A DNA stretch of 64,000 nucleotides from Pseudomonas sp. Irchel s3h14 (GCF_900187425.1 NZ_FYDJ01000002.1:558001-622000); one strand, 5' to 3'; positions 48,586 to 59,809 are shown, counted from the first letter of the stretch. Translations and numbers: made by a program. Notes: generated from the sequence alone by a model not told the origin.

Positions 48586-49148
48586 GTCAGTACCTCCTCG
48601 GCCAGCAGCCGACGCAGTTTTTGCTGGGCGTAGCGCAAGCGGCTTTTGACGGTTTCCAGCGGTGTTTCGGTGAGGGTGGCGATCTGCGGCAGGTCGAGAT
48701 CGCCGTGGGCGCGCAGCAGGAACACTTCGCGCTGGTCAGCGGGCAGGTTTTGCAAGGCCGCTTCGAGGCGTTGGTTGTCGCGGCTCAGGCTCAGCAGTTG
48801 TTCGGGATCAGCAGCGTCATCGCTCAGCGCGTGGATCTGTTCGTCATAGCTGTCGTGCAAGGGGTTGTGGATTCCGTGTTTGCGCCAGTGATCGATCAGG
48901 CGGTTGCGGGCAATCTGGTAGAGCCAGGTACGAAAATTCGCCCGGCCTTGTGGCTGACTGGTGCTGCGGATCAGGCTCAGCCAGGTGTCCTGGTAAACCT
49001 CTTCGGCCAGCTCGGACTTGCCGCTCAGGCCGAGCAGGAATCGGTAGAGCCCTTGGCGGTGACGGGCGTACAGAATCTCGAACGCCGGCCTGTCGCCTGC
49101 GCGATAACGGGCCAGCAGCGATTCGTCGCTCGATTCAGGCGCTGACAT
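48582..49148 (-). CDS. ECF RNA polymerase sigma factor
   Basis: 188 aa from the ATG complementary to 49146-49148 with AAGGAGG upstream. Region 2: FEILYARHRQGLYRFLLGLS, ELAEEVYQDTWLSLIRS, FRTWLYQIARNRLIDHWRKH. Region 4: LQNLPADQREVFLLRAHGDL, then LPQIATLTETPLETVKSRLR. It directs transcription of an unknown regulon. Followed by its anti-sigma gene and preceded at 1 base by a VWA lipoprotein gene. Confidence 0.92.
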   Translation of the reverse strand: MSAPESSDESLLARYRAGDRPAFEILYARHRQGLYRFLLGLSGKSELAEEVYQDTWLSLIRSTSQPQGRANFRTWLYQIARNRLIDHWRKHGIHNPLHDSYDEQIHALSDDAADPEQLLSLSRDNQRLEAALQNLPADQREVFLLRAHGDLDLPQIATLTETPLETVKSRLRYAQQKLRRLLAEEVLT

Positions 49149-49149
49149 T

Positions 49150-50862
49150 TCAGTTGTAGCCTCCTTTAAGCGGCTCACTATTCGATGCGGTGGTGGTTCG
49201 CAGACTTTGCGCCAACTCCACCAATTGCACGAACTCTGCCCGCAGGCCAAATCGATCTTCGCCCCGTGCACCGCGAGCCAAAGCCTCGGTGTCCTTCAGA
49301 CTGAAATCACCGGTATAACGCCCATCCTTGAGCTGCTGGGAAAACGCCGCCACGGCCGCCGCAAAACGAAGGTCATCACTGGCTTTGCCGACCTGACCGT
49401 TGGCGATCGGCCGCTCGATCAAGCGACTGTTCCCACCTTCGGGCAACTGATATCGCACGCGCAGCATGGCCATTTCCCCAGATTTCCCGGAAGCAACTGC
49501 CCCGGAGTTGCCATACCGCAGCGGCTCCAGCCAGCCCTTCTCACCCTTCGGCACGATTTCATACAACGCCGTCACCGTATGCCCTGCGCCGATTTCACCG
49601 GCATCGACCTTGTCGTTGCTGAAATCCTCACGCTTCAACGCACGATTCTCATACCCCAACAGCCGATATTCACTGACTTGTGCCGGGTTGAACTCCACTT
49701 GCAGCTTCACGTTCTTCGCCACGACCGCGAGGGTCGAGCCGAGCTGATCCACCAGCACCTTGCGCGCCTCGCGCAGGTTGTCGATGTAGGCATAGTTGCC
49801 GTCGCCGGCATCGGCCAACTGTTCCATCAGGTGTTCATTGTAGTTATCCACACCAAAACCCAATGTGGTCAGGGAAACGCCGGTCTTGCGTTTATCCACA
49901 GCCATTTGCTTGAGGCTGTCGAAGTCGCTGATACCGACGTTGAAGTCACCGTCGGTGGCCAGCAGGATGCGGTTGATGCCTTTGGGAATAAACGCCTGCT
50001 GCGCCATCTGATAGGCCAGTTCGATGCCTGACGCCCCAGCGGTTGATCCGCCGGCGGTCAGTTGCTCGATGGCGGTACGAATTTTCGCTTTGTCACGTCC
50101 GGAGGTCGGCTCCAGCACCACACGCGAATCGCCGGCATAGACGACCAATGAAACCCGGTCCTGCTCGCGCAATTGATCGACCAGCAATTTCAGGGTGCTT
50201 TTGACCAGCGGCAACCCCTCGCGTCGGTCCATCGAGCCGGACACGTCCACCAAAAACACCAGGTTCGCCGGGGCCAGTTCCGCAACCGCGCGGTCCGAGG
50301 CCTTGATGCCGATGCGCAGCAATCGGGTATGCGGATTCCACGGCGACGGCGCCAGCTCGGTGGTCACGCCGAAGGGCGAGCCATCGGAGGGCAATGCGTA
50401 ATCGTAGGGAAAATAATTGACCATCTCCTCCAGTCGTACCGCACCTTCCGGGGGCAGGCGCCCTTGGTTGAGCAAGCGGCGGACGTTGGCGTAAGCACCG
50501 GTGTCGACGTCGGCGCTGAAGGTCGAGACGGGCGCTTCGACCACGCTGTGAATCGGGTTATCCGCCAGCGCTTGATACTGCTCCCGCTGCTCATCCCGAT
50601 ATCCCTGCGGATACGCTTCGCCCGCTGGCATCGGCGCATAGCTTGCCGTCGGTGCCGGGTGAACGCTGCGCTTGGCCATCGAAGTGTCTGCCATGACAGC
50701 CTCGCTGCGCACCATGACTTCAGCCGGCAGCGCACCTTGGGCCGGTGGCGGAACCGAGGCGGAATCAGGCTTGGATGAAACGCCGCAACCGGCAATGGCC
50801 AGCAGCAACCCGGCGGCGAAACCCTGGGCGGCCGGGCGGAGGAAATGCAGAGGGAGGGACAT
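49150..50862 (-). CDS. VWA-domain lipoprotein (YfbK family)
   Basis: 570 aa. Lipobox AIAGC near residue 26. N-terminal vWF_A-like helper domain (STFSADVDTGAYANVRRLLN; EEMVNYFPYDYALP), then the VWA domain with intact MIDAS DVSGSMD and TDGDFNVGI, then a C-terminal DUF3520 (FSQQLKDGRYTGDFSLKDTE). Probably an envelope protein binding a metal and a partner. It ends 1 base before the ECF sigma gene, so all three may be one unit. Confidence 0.85.
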   Translation of the reverse strand: MSLPLHFLRPAAQGFAAGLLLAIAGCGVSSKPDSASVPPPAQGALPAEVMVRSEAVMADTSMAKRSVHPAPTASYAPMPAGEAYPQGYRDEQREQYQALADNPIHSVVEAPVSTFSADVDTGAYANVRRLLNQGRLPPEGAVRLEEMVNYFPYDYALPSDGSPFGVTTELAPSPWNPHTRLLRIGIKASDRAVAELAPANLVFLVDVSGSMDRREGLPLVKSTLKLLVDQLREQDRVSLVVYAGDSRVVLEPTSGRDKAKIRTAIEQLTAGGSTAGASGIELAYQMAQQAFIPKGINRILLATDGDFNVGISDFDSLKQMAVDKRKTGVSLTTLGFGVDNYNEHLMEQLADAGDGNYAYIDNLREARKVLVDQLGSTLAVVAKNVKLQVEFNPAQVSEYRLLGYENRALKREDFSNDKVDAGEIGAGHTVTALYEIVPKGEKGWLEPLRYGNSGAVASGKSGEMAMLRVRYQLPEGGNSRLIERPIANGQVGKASDDLRFAAAVAAFSQQLKDGRYTGDFSLKDTEALARGARGEDRFGLRAEFVQLVELAQSLRTTTASNSEPLKGGYN

Positions 50863-50950
50863 GGGGGCTGACCTCAGGAGGAAATTGATCCATTCATCCT
50901 CTGAGACGGACAGCCCCGTCGATTCGGGTTAAGACCGCTGAAAAAAAACT

Positions 50951-51511
50951 TCAGCGGTGATAACGCCGCACCACACTGCTGTTTTTCAGCACATGGCCTT
51001 TGATTTTTTCCAGTAGCTGCGCGCGCGTCAGGCCGGCGGGCAAAGCTTCCGGCGCCAGGTCCAGGGCGTAGAGCTGGATGATGTAGTGGTGGGAGCTGTC
51101 GCCGACGGGCGGGCAAGGGCCGACATAACCGGTGGTGCCTTTGCTGTTGGTGCCACCGACGCCTTCAAGGGCGGATTTTGCGCCGACACCGGCGGCAATC
51201 TGATGAGTCGTGGCTTTGATGCCGTAATGCACCCAGTGATCGACGCCTTGGCCTTTTTGGCCGTCAGGATCGTGCATGACGATGGCATAGCTCAACGTAC
51301 CCGCCGGCCCGGCGTTCCAGTTCAGTGCCGGTGACGCGTTATGCCCGCCACAACCCGGGGCATCGCTGGCGGCCGCTACCGTGAACAGTCGGTCATCCGA
51401 AACACCTGGGATGTTCAGGGTAAAACGCTCCTGGGCCTGCGCCGGAAATTGCACGCAAAGGGCGACTGCAACGGCCGCCAGCCAAGGGTTAAAAGAGGTC
51501 AATCGGGGCAT
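50951..51511 (-). CDS. YbhB/YbcL family (PEBP-like) periplasmic protein
   Basis: 186 aa from the ATG complementary to 51509-51511. Signal peptide cut after FPAQAQ. PEBP fold: GGHNASPALNWNAGPAGTLS, IVMHDPDG, DHWVHYGI, GYVGPCPPVGDSSHHYIIQL. Ligand unknown. A hairpin ACCGCTGAA/TTCAGCGGT overlaps the stop at about 50933-50957. Confidence 0.85.
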   Translation of the reverse strand: MPRLTSFNPWLAAVAVALCVQFPAQAQERFTLNIPGVSDDRLFTVAAASDAPGCGGHNASPALNWNAGPAGTLSYAIVMHDPDGQKGQGVDHWVHYGIKATTHQIAAGVGAKSALEGVGGTNSKGTTGYVGPCPPVGDSSHHYIIQLYALDLAPEALPAGLTRAQLLEKIKGHVLKNSSVVRRYHR

Positions 51512-51650
51512 ACCGGAGCACCTTGTGCGGGTGGGGCCGTCGTCGGCGTGCAAACTATAGCCGGACCGTTCATTTGGTTGCAGTGGGAATTGGCTGAACC
51601 TCCAGATAAGCGCCAAACTCTTAAGTGAAACGCCTGCCTGGAGAGCGATC

Positions 51651-53180
51651 ATGGCACTGCACCGCGTCGCCCGTTTCGCCGATGTGTCCGAAAATCGGGG
51701 CCTTGAGGTCCAGATTGCGGACACGAAAATTGTCCTGCTGCGGGTGGGCGATCAACTACGCGCCTTTCAGGGCGAATGCCCCCATGCCGGGGCGCCGCTG
51801 GCCGACGGCGCTCTTTGCCACGGACGTTTGATCTGCCCGTGGCACAAGGCTGCGTACCGGATCGAGGACGGTGCGCTGTGCGAACCGCCGGCCCTGGACA
51901 GCCTCAAGCGCTATCCGCTGGAAGTGCGCGATGACGAGGTCTGGGTCGACGATCAGCCGATGTCCGACGCTCACACCCCACCGGCGGATGACGAGCGAAC
52001 CTTTGTGATCATCGGTGCCGGTGCAGCAGGCACGGCGTGTGCGGCGGCGTTGCGCGAAAAGGGCTTCGGTGGCCGGGTGCTGTTGATCGACCGTGAAACC
52101 GACGCCGGTTACGACCGCACGGTCTTGAGCAAATTCGTGATTGCCGGGGAGATGCCGCCGGAAGAAGTCCCGCCGCTGCGTGATGAACACTTTTACCGCG
52201 AACAGCGCATTGAGCGAATAAACACTGAAGTGACGAGCCTGGACGCCGCGAACAAAACGTTGCGCCTGTCTGATGGTCAATCGCTGAGCTACGACGCTGC
52301 CCTGCTCGCCACCGGTGGCACACCCAATCCACTGACACTGCCTGGTGCCGACCTGCCGCAAGTGTTCGTGCTGCGTTCGAAGGATCAGGCGCAGCGGATT
52401 CTGGGCTCGGCAAAACCAGGCCAACGAGCGGTGATCATCGGCGACAGTTTTATTGCCATGGAATCCGCGTCCTCCCTGCGTCAATACGGCTTGGACGTCA
52501 CCGTTCTGGCCCGCCACGCAGTGCCTTTCGCCAAACAGTTTGGCGATGCCGTCGGCAAATCGATTCGTGCCCTGCACGAGGCCAACGGCGTGGTGTTTCA
52601 TACGGATGGCCAAGCCACACACATCGAAGGAACCGCCAAGGTCGAAGCGGTGCGCCTGGACAACGGTCAACGTTTACCGGCGGATTTGGTGTTGGTCGGC
52701 ATTGGCGTCAGCCCGGCAACCGGCGCATTTACCGGCCTTCCCCTGGAAAAAGACCAGTCGCTGAAGGTCGACGGCGGAATGCGCGTGACCGATGGGCTTT
52801 GGGCCGCCGGCGATATCGCGACCTTCCCGCTCAACGGCCAACCCCAACGGATCGAACATTGGCGCCTGGCACAGCAACAGGCACGAATCGCGGCGATGAA
52901 CATGCTCGGCGGCGACGAGCATTACCTCGACGTGCCTTATTTCTGGACCTGGCACTTCGGTAAAAACTACGACTACCTTGGACACGCCGCGACCTGGGAT
53001 GAGGTCGAGTTCAAAGGCGATCCCGACCATCCACCCTTTATCGGCCTGTTCGGCAAGGACGGGTTGGTGGTTGCCGCGGTGGCTTGCGATGAAGAACGTG
53101 CGATAGCGATGCTCGCCGAACGGATGAAACAGCCGCTGCCGGTGGATGAGGCGTGGCGGCTGATTCGGGATGTCGGCTAA
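51651..53180 (+). CDS. Rieske-FAD oxidoreductase (AIFM3-like)
   Basis: 509 aa. N-terminal Rieske [2Fe-2S] domain: C43/H45 (ECPHAGAP) and C62/H65 (ICPWHKAAY). Then a pyridine nucleotide-disulfide reductase part: FVIIGAGAAGTACAAALREK (about 116-135), YDRTVLSKFVIAG, LLATGGTPNPLTLPG, AVIIGDSFIAMESASSLRQY, and VTDGLWAAGDIATFPL. Electron transfer from NAD(P)H to the cluster or the reverse; the partner is unknown. Convergent with pgaD, with stops overlapping by 4 bases. Confidence 0.88.
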   Translation: MALHRVARFADVSENRGLEVQIADTKIVLLRVGDQLRAFQGECPHAGAPLADGALCHGRLICPWHKAAYRIEDGALCEPPALDSLKRYPLEVRDDEVWVDDQPMSDAHTPPADDERTFVIIGAGAAGTACAAALREKGFGGRVLLIDRETDAGYDRTVLSKFVIAGEMPPEEVPPLRDEHFYREQRIERINTEVTSLDAANKTLRLSDGQSLSYDAALLATGGTPNPLTLPGADLPQVFVLRSKDQAQRILGSAKPGQRAVIIGDSFIAMESASSLRQYGLDVTVLARHAVPFAKQFGDAVGKSIRALHEANGVVFHTDGQATHIEGTAKVEAVRLDNGQRLPADLVLVGIGVSPATGAFTGLPLEKDQSLKVDGGMRVTDGLWAAGDIATFPLNGQPQRIEHWRLAQQQARIAAMNMLGGDEHYLDVPYFWTWHFGKNYDYLGHAATWDEVEFKGDPDHPPFIGLFGKDGLVVAAVACDEERAIAMLAERMKQPLPVDEAWRLIRDVG

Positions 53181-53704
53181 ACGTGGCTCAGCGGCTCCCT
53201 GTTGGTGTCATCTTCGGCTGGCAGGCGAATGACCCGCGGATGCTCCAGCGGCGCCAGAGGGGCCGGTTTCAGGTCCGCGGTGATTGGGAAGAAGTGAGTG
53301 ACCACATGAGTGATATCGCCCTCCTGATCGTTGTGAATGGTCATGGAACCTGGGGTACGCAGTTTCTTCAACCGATCACCGCTCAGCTTGAAGCTTTTGC
53401 TCAGACCGTGATCGTCCACCACCGGTGCCGGCAGACGACGCTGGGCGAAGCTCTTGCTTTTGCGCTGTTGATAACGCGCCCAGGAAATCAGGATCGCCGC
53501 GTTCAATAGCGCTACCCACAGATAAATCTGCAACGTGCCGAGCGCGTCAAACACCGACGCATCGATACGTGGTCCGTCGCGGGTATCGACCAGCGGCCAA
53601 AGCCCCTTGACCAGCAGATAGAGCAGACCGATCCAGGCCAGCACCGTGAAAAAGGCATCGATCACGACCAGAAAAGGACGCTGCCGGGTTCTGATGATTT
53701 TCAT
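53177..53704 (-). CDS. pgaD: PgaD, PNAG synthesis accessory membrane protein
   Basis: 175 aa. Two membrane segments ([20 protein letters not shown] and [20 protein letters not shown]), then a soluble tail. In other bacteria PgaD binds c-di-GMP together with PgaC to activate the synthase. It overlaps pgaC by 4 bases. Confidence 0.9.
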   Translation of the reverse strand: MKIIRTRQRPFLVVIDAFFTVLAWIGLLYLLVKGLWPLVDTRDGPRIDASVFDALGTLQIYLWVALLNAAILISWARYQQRKSKSFAQRRLPAPVVDDHGLSKSFKLSGDRLKKLRTPGSMTIHNDQEGDITHVVTHFFPITADLKPAPLAPLEHPRVIRLPAEDDTNREPLSHV

Positions 53705-55056
53705 CTGATGACTTCCTCTTCATCGTCGTCCAACGGTTTGATGCCCCGGTCCGGACTGACCCAGCGCGCGCGCTTCTGATGTTGGCCGAACAGCACTTTG
53801 GGAAAGCTGACCAAGGTCGTGAGCAGGCTGATGAGCCAGAACACCAGCGGATACCAGACCACCCAGAACATGGTTTTCCACAGCCCTTTCTCGTAACGGC
53901 GGTCGATCAGGATGCTGATCGCGAACTGCATCAGGCAGACCAGTGCCAGCAACAACCCGGTAAAGGCCGGCGGCATCAGGTCATGGACGGCGATGGCCTC
54001 AGGCATTTCGACGAACTTGCCCACGACCCAGAACATCACCGACAACAGGAATGTGAAGGCCCACCCCGTGGACAGGCAGTATTCGAACAGCAGTGGCCAG
54101 AGATAGCGATGGCGGTACTGCCAGATGCCGCGAATGTTCTTGAACAAGACTTCGGCGCCACCCTGAGCCCAGCGCAGACGTTGTTTCCACAGTCCGCCGA
54201 GGGTTTCCGGCATCAGGATCCAGCACAACGCGCGGGGTTCGTAGAAGATGCTCCAGTGATCCAGTTGCAGCTTCCAGCTGATGTCGATGTCTTCGGTGAT
54301 CATGTCCGGGCTCCAGTAGCCGACCCGGTTCAGCGCCGTGCGACGGAACGCAACGATCACGCCGGAGACGGTAAAGATCCGCCCGAAGACGCGCTGGGTG
54401 CGCTTGATCAGCCCGATGATCGACGAGAACTCGCCAACCTGTACCCGGCCTACCAACGTCGATCGGGTACGAATCCGCGGGTTGCCGGTCACGGCGCCGA
54501 GGCGCGCATTGTCGAGCATCGGCGCGACCAGATACGCCGCGGTGTTCGGCGCCAGCAGCGCATCACCGTCGATGCACACCAGATACTCGCTGCGCGCCGC
54601 GATGGCGCCCATGCGCAGGGCCACCGCCTTGCCCTGGTTTTCCGCCAGGTGCAGCACCCGCAGACGTGGATCATGCGCCGCCAAGGCGTCGAGCACGGCG
54701 GCCGTGTTGTCTTTGGAGCCGTCGTTGATCGCAATCACTTCGATGTTTGGGTAGTGCTGCGCCAGCGCCGCGTGGATGGTATCCGCGACGTTGTCACCTT
54801 CGTTGAAGCAAGGGATGAGGATCGAGATCATCGGCTCGCCTTTCAGCGCGGGCGGCAGCGTGTCCTCTTTCCACGGCCAGTGACGTTCCCAGTGCAGCCA
54901 GAAATACAGGCCGCCGGCGATCCACAGCCCCGACATGAACAGTGGGTAGAAGAACACGAAGTCCATCAGGAATTGCCCGGTGACCAGGAAGATCAGCCCA
55001 AGGGGAACTCCGAGGACAATCGCCAGAACCAGCAGGGCCAGAAGTCTATCCAGCAT
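53701..55056 (-). CDS. pgaC: PgaC, poly-beta-1,6-GlcNAc synthase
   Basis: 451 aa. Two N-terminal membrane segments, a GT2 domain about 75-310 ([59 protein letters not shown] near 292), then C-terminal membrane helices. It polymerises UDP-GlcNAc at the inner membrane, with PgaD. The start lies 1 base after the pgaB stop. Confidence 0.95.
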   Translation of the reverse strand: MLDRLLALLVLAIVLGVPLGLIFLVTGQFLMDFVFFYPLFMSGLWIAGGLYFWLHWERHWPWKEDTLPPALKGEPMISILIPCFNEGDNVADTIHAALAQHYPNIEVIAINDGSKDNTAAVLDALAAHDPRLRVLHLAENQGKAVALRMGAIAARSEYLVCIDGDALLAPNTAAYLVAPMLDNARLGAVTGNPRIRTRSTLVGRVQVGEFSSIIGLIKRTQRVFGRIFTVSGVIVAFRRTALNRVGYWSPDMITEDIDISWKLQLDHWSIFYEPRALCWILMPETLGGLWKQRLRWAQGGAEVLFKNIRGIWQYRHRYLWPLLFEYCLSTGWAFTFLLSVMFWVVGKFVEMPEAIAVHDLMPPAFTGLLLALVCLMQFAISILIDRRYEKGLWKTMFWVVWYPLVFWLISLLTTLVSFPKVLFGQHQKRARWVSPDRGIKPLDDDEEEVIR

Positions 55057-55057
55057 G

Positions 55058-57061
55058 TTATGGATTCCACTTGTTGGAGAGCTCGGGCCGCACGGCTTTC
55101 AAGTCCGGCAGGTTCTCGAGGAAGTTGTCGGGGTAGTAGCCGAAGCTGGTCGCACCCTGACGCTTGAGGAGGCTCATCCAGTCGGCCAGTTGCTCGCCAT
55201 CGATGTCGGCGTCGGTCTGTTTCGTCCAGTCACGGGCCTGCAATTCGAACACCGTGCGGTTGAGCGCGCCGGGGCGAGCCTTGACCGTGGCGACCAGTCT
55301 TTCAAGCCAGGGGCCTGATTGCTGTTGGCTCTGTTTTTCCATGAACGGCATGGCCATCGGCGCCGTCCAGTTGTAAGTACCGAGGAAGTCGTCAAGGTTC
55401 TGGGCGTACCAGGCTTCGCTGTCGGGGTTGAGCATCGGCTCGGCAAAAATATTGCGCGCCGTCTGCACCTGCGGACCGCGAATGGCGCGGACTTTGGCGG
55501 TGAGCTCTTTGGTGAAATCGATCAGGTAACGGCTCTTGAAACGCGTCCAGCGCAGCATCGTCGCCGGATCATCGCGCAGCGCGGCAATCGAGCCCGGCAG
55601 TCCGTTGGCGGCGTATACCTTCAGCGCTTGCGGGCTGGCATCTTCGAAGTCCGACAGCACCGCGTCATCGTGATAGAGGATGCCGTCGACCGACGTCAGG
55701 CGCGCCACGTCTTCGTAGATCTCACCGATGATGCGTCGCACGTTCGGATCGAACGGCGACAGACGTTTGTACTGGTCCGGGTCAACCGACGTGGTGCCGG
55801 TTTTCGGGTCCCAGCGAGTCACCCGTGGCAGCTTCGAATCCAGGGCAAAACTCAGCACCGGCATCCAGGCATAAACCTTGACGTGGGCCCGGGTGCGCAA
55901 CTGCCAGGCCACGCGGTCAAAGATGTCCGCGGCCATCGGCAGGTGACGGTTGGGGAAATACAGCGAGTGCACCAGACCATCGCCCTTCGGATCGGCGAAC
56001 GCTTGCAGGAACACCGTATTGGCGCCCATGTCGGCCATGCGCTGGATCAGTTTGCCGAGGTTGATTTCCTGTTGGGCCGGGTCCACGTCGTAGACGTTAT
56101 CCAGGTCCACATGCACCACGCGCATCGGCGATTCGGACTGCACCGAAACGATGCTGTTGGCGAAATGCTCACCGTCCGGGTCAGAGGCCACCAGGAAACG
56201 CGGGCTGCTCATCAGGTTGTCGAGGGTGTCGAGTCCGTCGTCCAGGGTCAGCGCCATCTGGTAACCCTGGCTGCCGACGACTTGCAATGCAGTGCCATCA
56301 GCGGCGCCATATGGCCAGACCCAAACCCGCGGACTTATACCTGTGACTTTGCGGATTTTCTCCGAGATCGCCGCGACATCAGTGCGCAGACGAGCCTGAA
56401 ATTCAACTTCGGTTTCGTACCGGCCAGTGACCGTATCGTAACGGCGGGTGGCGGCGGCCGGCTGCAGGTTGCCCTGAGGGTTAGCCAGCACACCTTTGTG
56501 ATTGGCATCGGTGTGAGCGGCGATTTCCACCAGCCCGGATTTGGAGATTTCCCGCACCTGATCCCAGGTCAGGAAGTCCGAGCGCTTGCGCGGTGTACCG
56601 GCGAAATCCACCGGCTGGTTCAGCGGCGTGTCGACCCAGCTCCCGACCGGCGCCAGCAGTGCGTTCCAGTTATAGGCGCGCAGCACCGGCAGGACGCGGG
56701 TGTAGAAGCTCGAATAGCCATCGTCGAAACTCAGCAGAACCGCCTTGGGCGGCAGCTCGGGACCGCCGTTGCGAGCGGCCATGATCTGGTCGACGGTGAC
56801 CGGTTTGTAGTTGTTCTCCCTTAACCAGGCAAGCTGCTCGATCATGCGCTCGGTGCGCACGGCCACCACCGCCTGATCGGGGTCGCGGTCTTCGACATCG
56901 TGGTAGGCGATGCCCAGTACATGATTTTTCGGCCACGGGGTTTCGTTGGCTGGCACCGGGCGCTCGGACGGTGGCGCAAAGGCCGGTGCCTGCTGGGCGC
57001 AGGCGCTGGCTAACAGCACTCCCAGCAGGAGGATGAAACGCGAAATAAAGGGCATCTTCAA
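55058..57061 (-). CDS. pgaB: PgaB, PNAG N-deacetylase lipoprotein
   Basis: 667 aa. Lipobox ASAC near residue 21. Polysaccharide deacetylase domain about 50-300: FDDGYSSF near 112 gives the metal-binding Asp pair, and [12 protein letters not shown] the His. The C-terminal glycoside-hydrolase-like domain about 315-640 contains [19 protein letters not shown] and [17 protein letters not shown]. It removes some acetyl groups so that the polymer can leave through PgaA. 6 bases from pgaA. Confidence 0.95.
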   Translation of the reverse strand: MKMPFISRFILLLGVLLASACAQQAPAFAPPSERPVPANETPWPKNHVLGIAYHDVEDRDPDQAVVAVRTERMIEQLAWLRENNYKPVTVDQIMAARNGGPELPPKAVLLSFDDGYSSFYTRVLPVLRAYNWNALLAPVGSWVDTPLNQPVDFAGTPRKRSDFLTWDQVREISKSGLVEIAAHTDANHKGVLANPQGNLQPAAATRRYDTVTGRYETEVEFQARLRTDVAAISEKIRKVTGISPRVWVWPYGAADGTALQVVGSQGYQMALTLDDGLDTLDNLMSSPRFLVASDPDGEHFANSIVSVQSESPMRVVHVDLDNVYDVDPAQQEINLGKLIQRMADMGANTVFLQAFADPKGDGLVHSLYFPNRHLPMAADIFDRVAWQLRTRAHVKVYAWMPVLSFALDSKLPRVTRWDPKTGTTSVDPDQYKRLSPFDPNVRRIIGEIYEDVARLTSVDGILYHDDAVLSDFEDASPQALKVYAANGLPGSIAALRDDPATMLRWTRFKSRYLIDFTKELTAKVRAIRGPQVQTARNIFAEPMLNPDSEAWYAQNLDDFLGTYNWTAPMAMPFMEKQSQQQSGPWLERLVATVKARPGALNRTVFELQARDWTKQTDADIDGEQLADWMSLLKRQGATSFGYYPDNFLENLPDLKAVRPELSNKWNP

Positions 57062-57067
57062 ACTCTT

Positions 57068-59548
57068 CTAGAAGCGGTAAGTGAGGTCGACGAGCAAGCG
57101 CAGATCGGTTTCCCGATCGCCGTCAAAGGGCCGGTTGATCACGCTCACCAAACCGCCCACCTCGAACACGTCGTTCCAGCTGTAGCGCTGACCGTAGCCC
57201 AGCAAGCCGATGCCCCCGGTTCCGTGATCGCGCTGGCTGTAGGTACCCGCACCGGCCTGGAATTGTTGGCTCCAGGAGGTTTCGTAGCGGTGGTAGAGCA
57301 CGTGATTGACGTTCACCGTCGGCAAGACGCTGAAGTCGGATTTGGGGTTGAAGTACGGCACATCGTCAGACTTGGAGTTGTGGCTGGTGCCCACTTCCAG
57401 GCCCAGGTCGACTTGCACGCCCGGTGCGCTGTAGACACCTTCGCGCCCGGTAAGCACGGCTTCGACGCGGTTGTTGCCATCGCTGAAACGGGACGGGCTG
57501 ACGGCCAGTTTCCACTCGCGACTTTCGTTGGCTCGCCAGCGGATGAAGCCACTCCCGCCGTTGGCAGTGATGTCGCTGTTCAAGGCCCGCAACGGTGTTT
57601 GTGCCGACAGGTACTCGAGGCTGCCGCCGTACTGCCAGTGATCGTTGATGTCACGGGCAATGGCCAGGCGCGCGCCCTGTTTGTCACCGAAGCCATAGGA
57701 GTGGTTGGAGACTTCCGCTTCGAGGGTCATGTCGCGGGTCCGGCGCTCCAGGCCGACTCGTTGCCAACGATGGTGCCCGGTGCCTTCCTGGAAATCGCCC
57801 GTGGCATAACCGGCACCAGCAAACACCCGCCAGTCTTCGTCGATCGGCGGGCTGTACAGGGTGGTTTCGATACCGAAATCACGGCTGCCATTGACCGCCC
57901 CGGCGTCGCCATCGTCACCGCCATAACTCTTGCCGCCGTAAGCTTCTACGCGCAGCTCGGCCATGTCATGGACTTCACGCTGGCGCGCTAAACGCTGCAC
58001 CTGACGGTTGTCCGGGAAACGCGCAACGACATCGTCAGTCAGCGCATCCATCTGCCGCCATTCCTGCAGATCCATAGCGGTGTGAGCCTGTGCGACTTCA
58101 AGCCCGGCGTCCCGCGGCGACATGCTTTCGGTTTCCTTGAGCTGGTTCTCGGAGCGACGCGGCCAGTCACGCGCCAGGTACAGATCGGCCTGGGCCAGAC
58201 GCAGGCCAATGTTGCCCGGCGCCTGGTCTACTAACGCCTGCAGACGCTCCTCGCCATGGGGCAAATCGGAGCCGTAGGTTCCGGCCTGGGCGGCGAGTTG
58301 CTGGGCATCCATCCATTCATCATTGGGGTTGCCCACCGGCAAGCCCTTGAGTTCGATCCGCGGTCTCTGGGTTTTGGCCAGGTCCTCGGCCAGGTTGCGC
58401 GCCTCGTCCGCCTTATCGCTTTCGAGCAAGGCGTAGTACAGCGCGGTGCTGTCTTCCAGACGATCACCGGCATCGGCGTTCGGCGCCACCAGCACCTGGC
58501 GATACAGGTCGGTCGCGATTTCCGGCTCACGCTGGTCCAGATAGGACGACGCCACCCAACGCAGGGCATAGGTCGGAATCTTCACGCCTTCGGCGAGCAG
58601 TTTCTGGTATTCGGTGATCACATCGGCGGTTCGGGCCCGTGCCTTGAGGGCGCCCATGCGGTCGATGCGCCAGCGGACGACGTCGTCGTGGGCCTGTGGA
58701 TCCGCAGACCAGGTGGCAATCAAGGTGTCGTAATCGGCCAACGCCCGATCCGCGATCACGTAGCGTTCTTTTTCGCTGCGGGTGGCCAGTTCGGCCAGGC
58801 GCACACGCTCGGCGGCCAGGTCACCTTCGATGCGGCGCAACGTGACCGGATCAATCAGCCCCGGCCGCTGACGGGCCAGGCGCAGGGCCGGCTCCGGCAG
58901 GCGCGCACGTTGTAGCGCAACCACGTATTCGCGGGCGACTTCGGGTTTGTTGCCGGCACGGATGAAGGCCTGGTCGTATTCGAACAGCGCGTCGTAATGG
59001 TTACCGGCGCGGGTCAAGGCATAGGCCAGGACCAGGCGGCGGGAAGGATCATCCGGCTTGGCAGCCACCAGCGCCTTGGCACGAGCCACTGCGTCGTCAG
59101 ATTTACCAGCGTCGGCCTGGGTCAGCGCCAGACCCAACTGAAGGTCAGGATTTTCGGGCTCAAGCGCCAGGGCCTTGTCGTACACCTGGGTCGCCGAATC
59201 CCAGCGCTTGAGATTGCGATAGGCCCGCGCAGTGGCGGTCAGCGCCAGGACCGGCAGCGCCCGAGCGCGCCCCTGGGTCTCATAGACCTTGACCACTTCG
59301 GCGTCCAGGCCGGCCCAACCAGCGATTTGCAAATGATCACTGATCTGCCCGGTGGTGACCTGATTCGCGGGCACCTGACGCAACACGCTCAGCGCCGGGG
59401 CGTAATTTCCAGCCCGGGCATCAAGCACCATTTGGTCGTAAGGGGTATTGGCAAACGCCAGCGCCGGCCAGAGTAATTGGCTGCACAGCGCAACGCGATA
59501 CAAGGGGCGTAACCCACGATGTAAAAAGGCACCATCAATACGCGGCAT
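57068..59548 (-). CDS. pgaA: PgaA, PNAG outer-membrane porin with TPR domain
   Basis: 826 aa, ATG complementary to 59546-59548 with AAGGAT upstream. Signal peptide cut near FANTPYDQM. TPR-like repeats fill about 40-500 (WDSATQVYDKALALEPENPD; HYDALFEYDQAFIRAGNKPE). The C-terminal 300 residues are beta-barrel strands ending in TDLRLLVDLTYRF, with terminal Phe. It exports deacetylated PNAG. First gene of pgaABCD. Confidence 0.95.
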   Translation of the reverse strand: MPRIDGAFLHRGLRPLYRVALCSQLLWPALAFANTPYDQMVLDARAGNYAPALSVLRQVPANQVTTGQISDHLQIAGWAGLDAEVVKVYETQGRARALPVLALTATARAYRNLKRWDSATQVYDKALALEPENPDLQLGLALTQADAGKSDDAVARAKALVAAKPDDPSRRLVLAYALTRAGNHYDALFEYDQAFIRAGNKPEVAREYVVALQRARLPEPALRLARQRPGLIDPVTLRRIEGDLAAERVRLAELATRSEKERYVIADRALADYDTLIATWSADPQAHDDVVRWRIDRMGALKARARTADVITEYQKLLAEGVKIPTYALRWVASSYLDQREPEIATDLYRQVLVAPNADAGDRLEDSTALYYALLESDKADEARNLAEDLAKTQRPRIELKGLPVGNPNDEWMDAQQLAAQAGTYGSDLPHGEERLQALVDQAPGNIGLRLAQADLYLARDWPRRSENQLKETESMSPRDAGLEVAQAHTAMDLQEWRQMDALTDDVVARFPDNRQVQRLARQREVHDMAELRVEAYGGKSYGGDDGDAGAVNGSRDFGIETTLYSPPIDEDWRVFAGAGYATGDFQEGTGHHRWQRVGLERRTRDMTLEAEVSNHSYGFGDKQGARLAIARDINDHWQYGGSLEYLSAQTPLRALNSDITANGGSGFIRWRANESREWKLAVSPSRFSDGNNRVEAVLTGREGVYSAPGVQVDLGLEVGTSHNSKSDDVPYFNPKSDFSVLPTVNVNHVLYHRYETSWSQQFQAGAGTYSQRDHGTGGIGLLGYGQRYSWNDVFEVGGLVSVINRPFDGDRETDLRLLVDLTYRF

Positions 59549-59757
59549 TCGTCAGCATCCTTACATGGCCAGCCGGGTCGTGATGCCCTCCTTGCCCACT
59601 CGTAATGGAAAGCCGGGTTCAGGTGACCCAGCCAAACTTGATCGGGGCGCAGTCTTGCACGCGAGTGCGGTGCGCTATTGAGAGCGCAATAATTGTTCAG
59701 ATTCGTGTCGCTGCGGGCGCCGTTCCTTGTCCAGCTTCAAACGCCAGACAGCAAAAC

Positions 59758-59788
59758 GCCCGGCGTCTGCGTTGCGCAGAGGCCGGGC
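59758..59788 (-). terminator. Terminator after the YdgA-like gene
   Basis: On the minus strand GCCCGGC pairs with GCCGGGC over an inner CTCTGCG/CGCAGAC stem, followed by GTTTTGC. It separates this gene from the pga promoter region, 59549-59757, in which no gene was seen. Confidence 0.8.
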
Positions 59789-59809
59789 GTCGGTCTGTAA
59801 ACCCTGGTT

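Noticed and set aside
53779..55167. 462-aa plus-strand frame opposite pgaC (similar frames occur opposite pgaA, pgaB and the YdgA-like gene)
   Set aside because: Shadow frames rich in Arg, His, Gln and Asp with no domain. The pga genes are certain.
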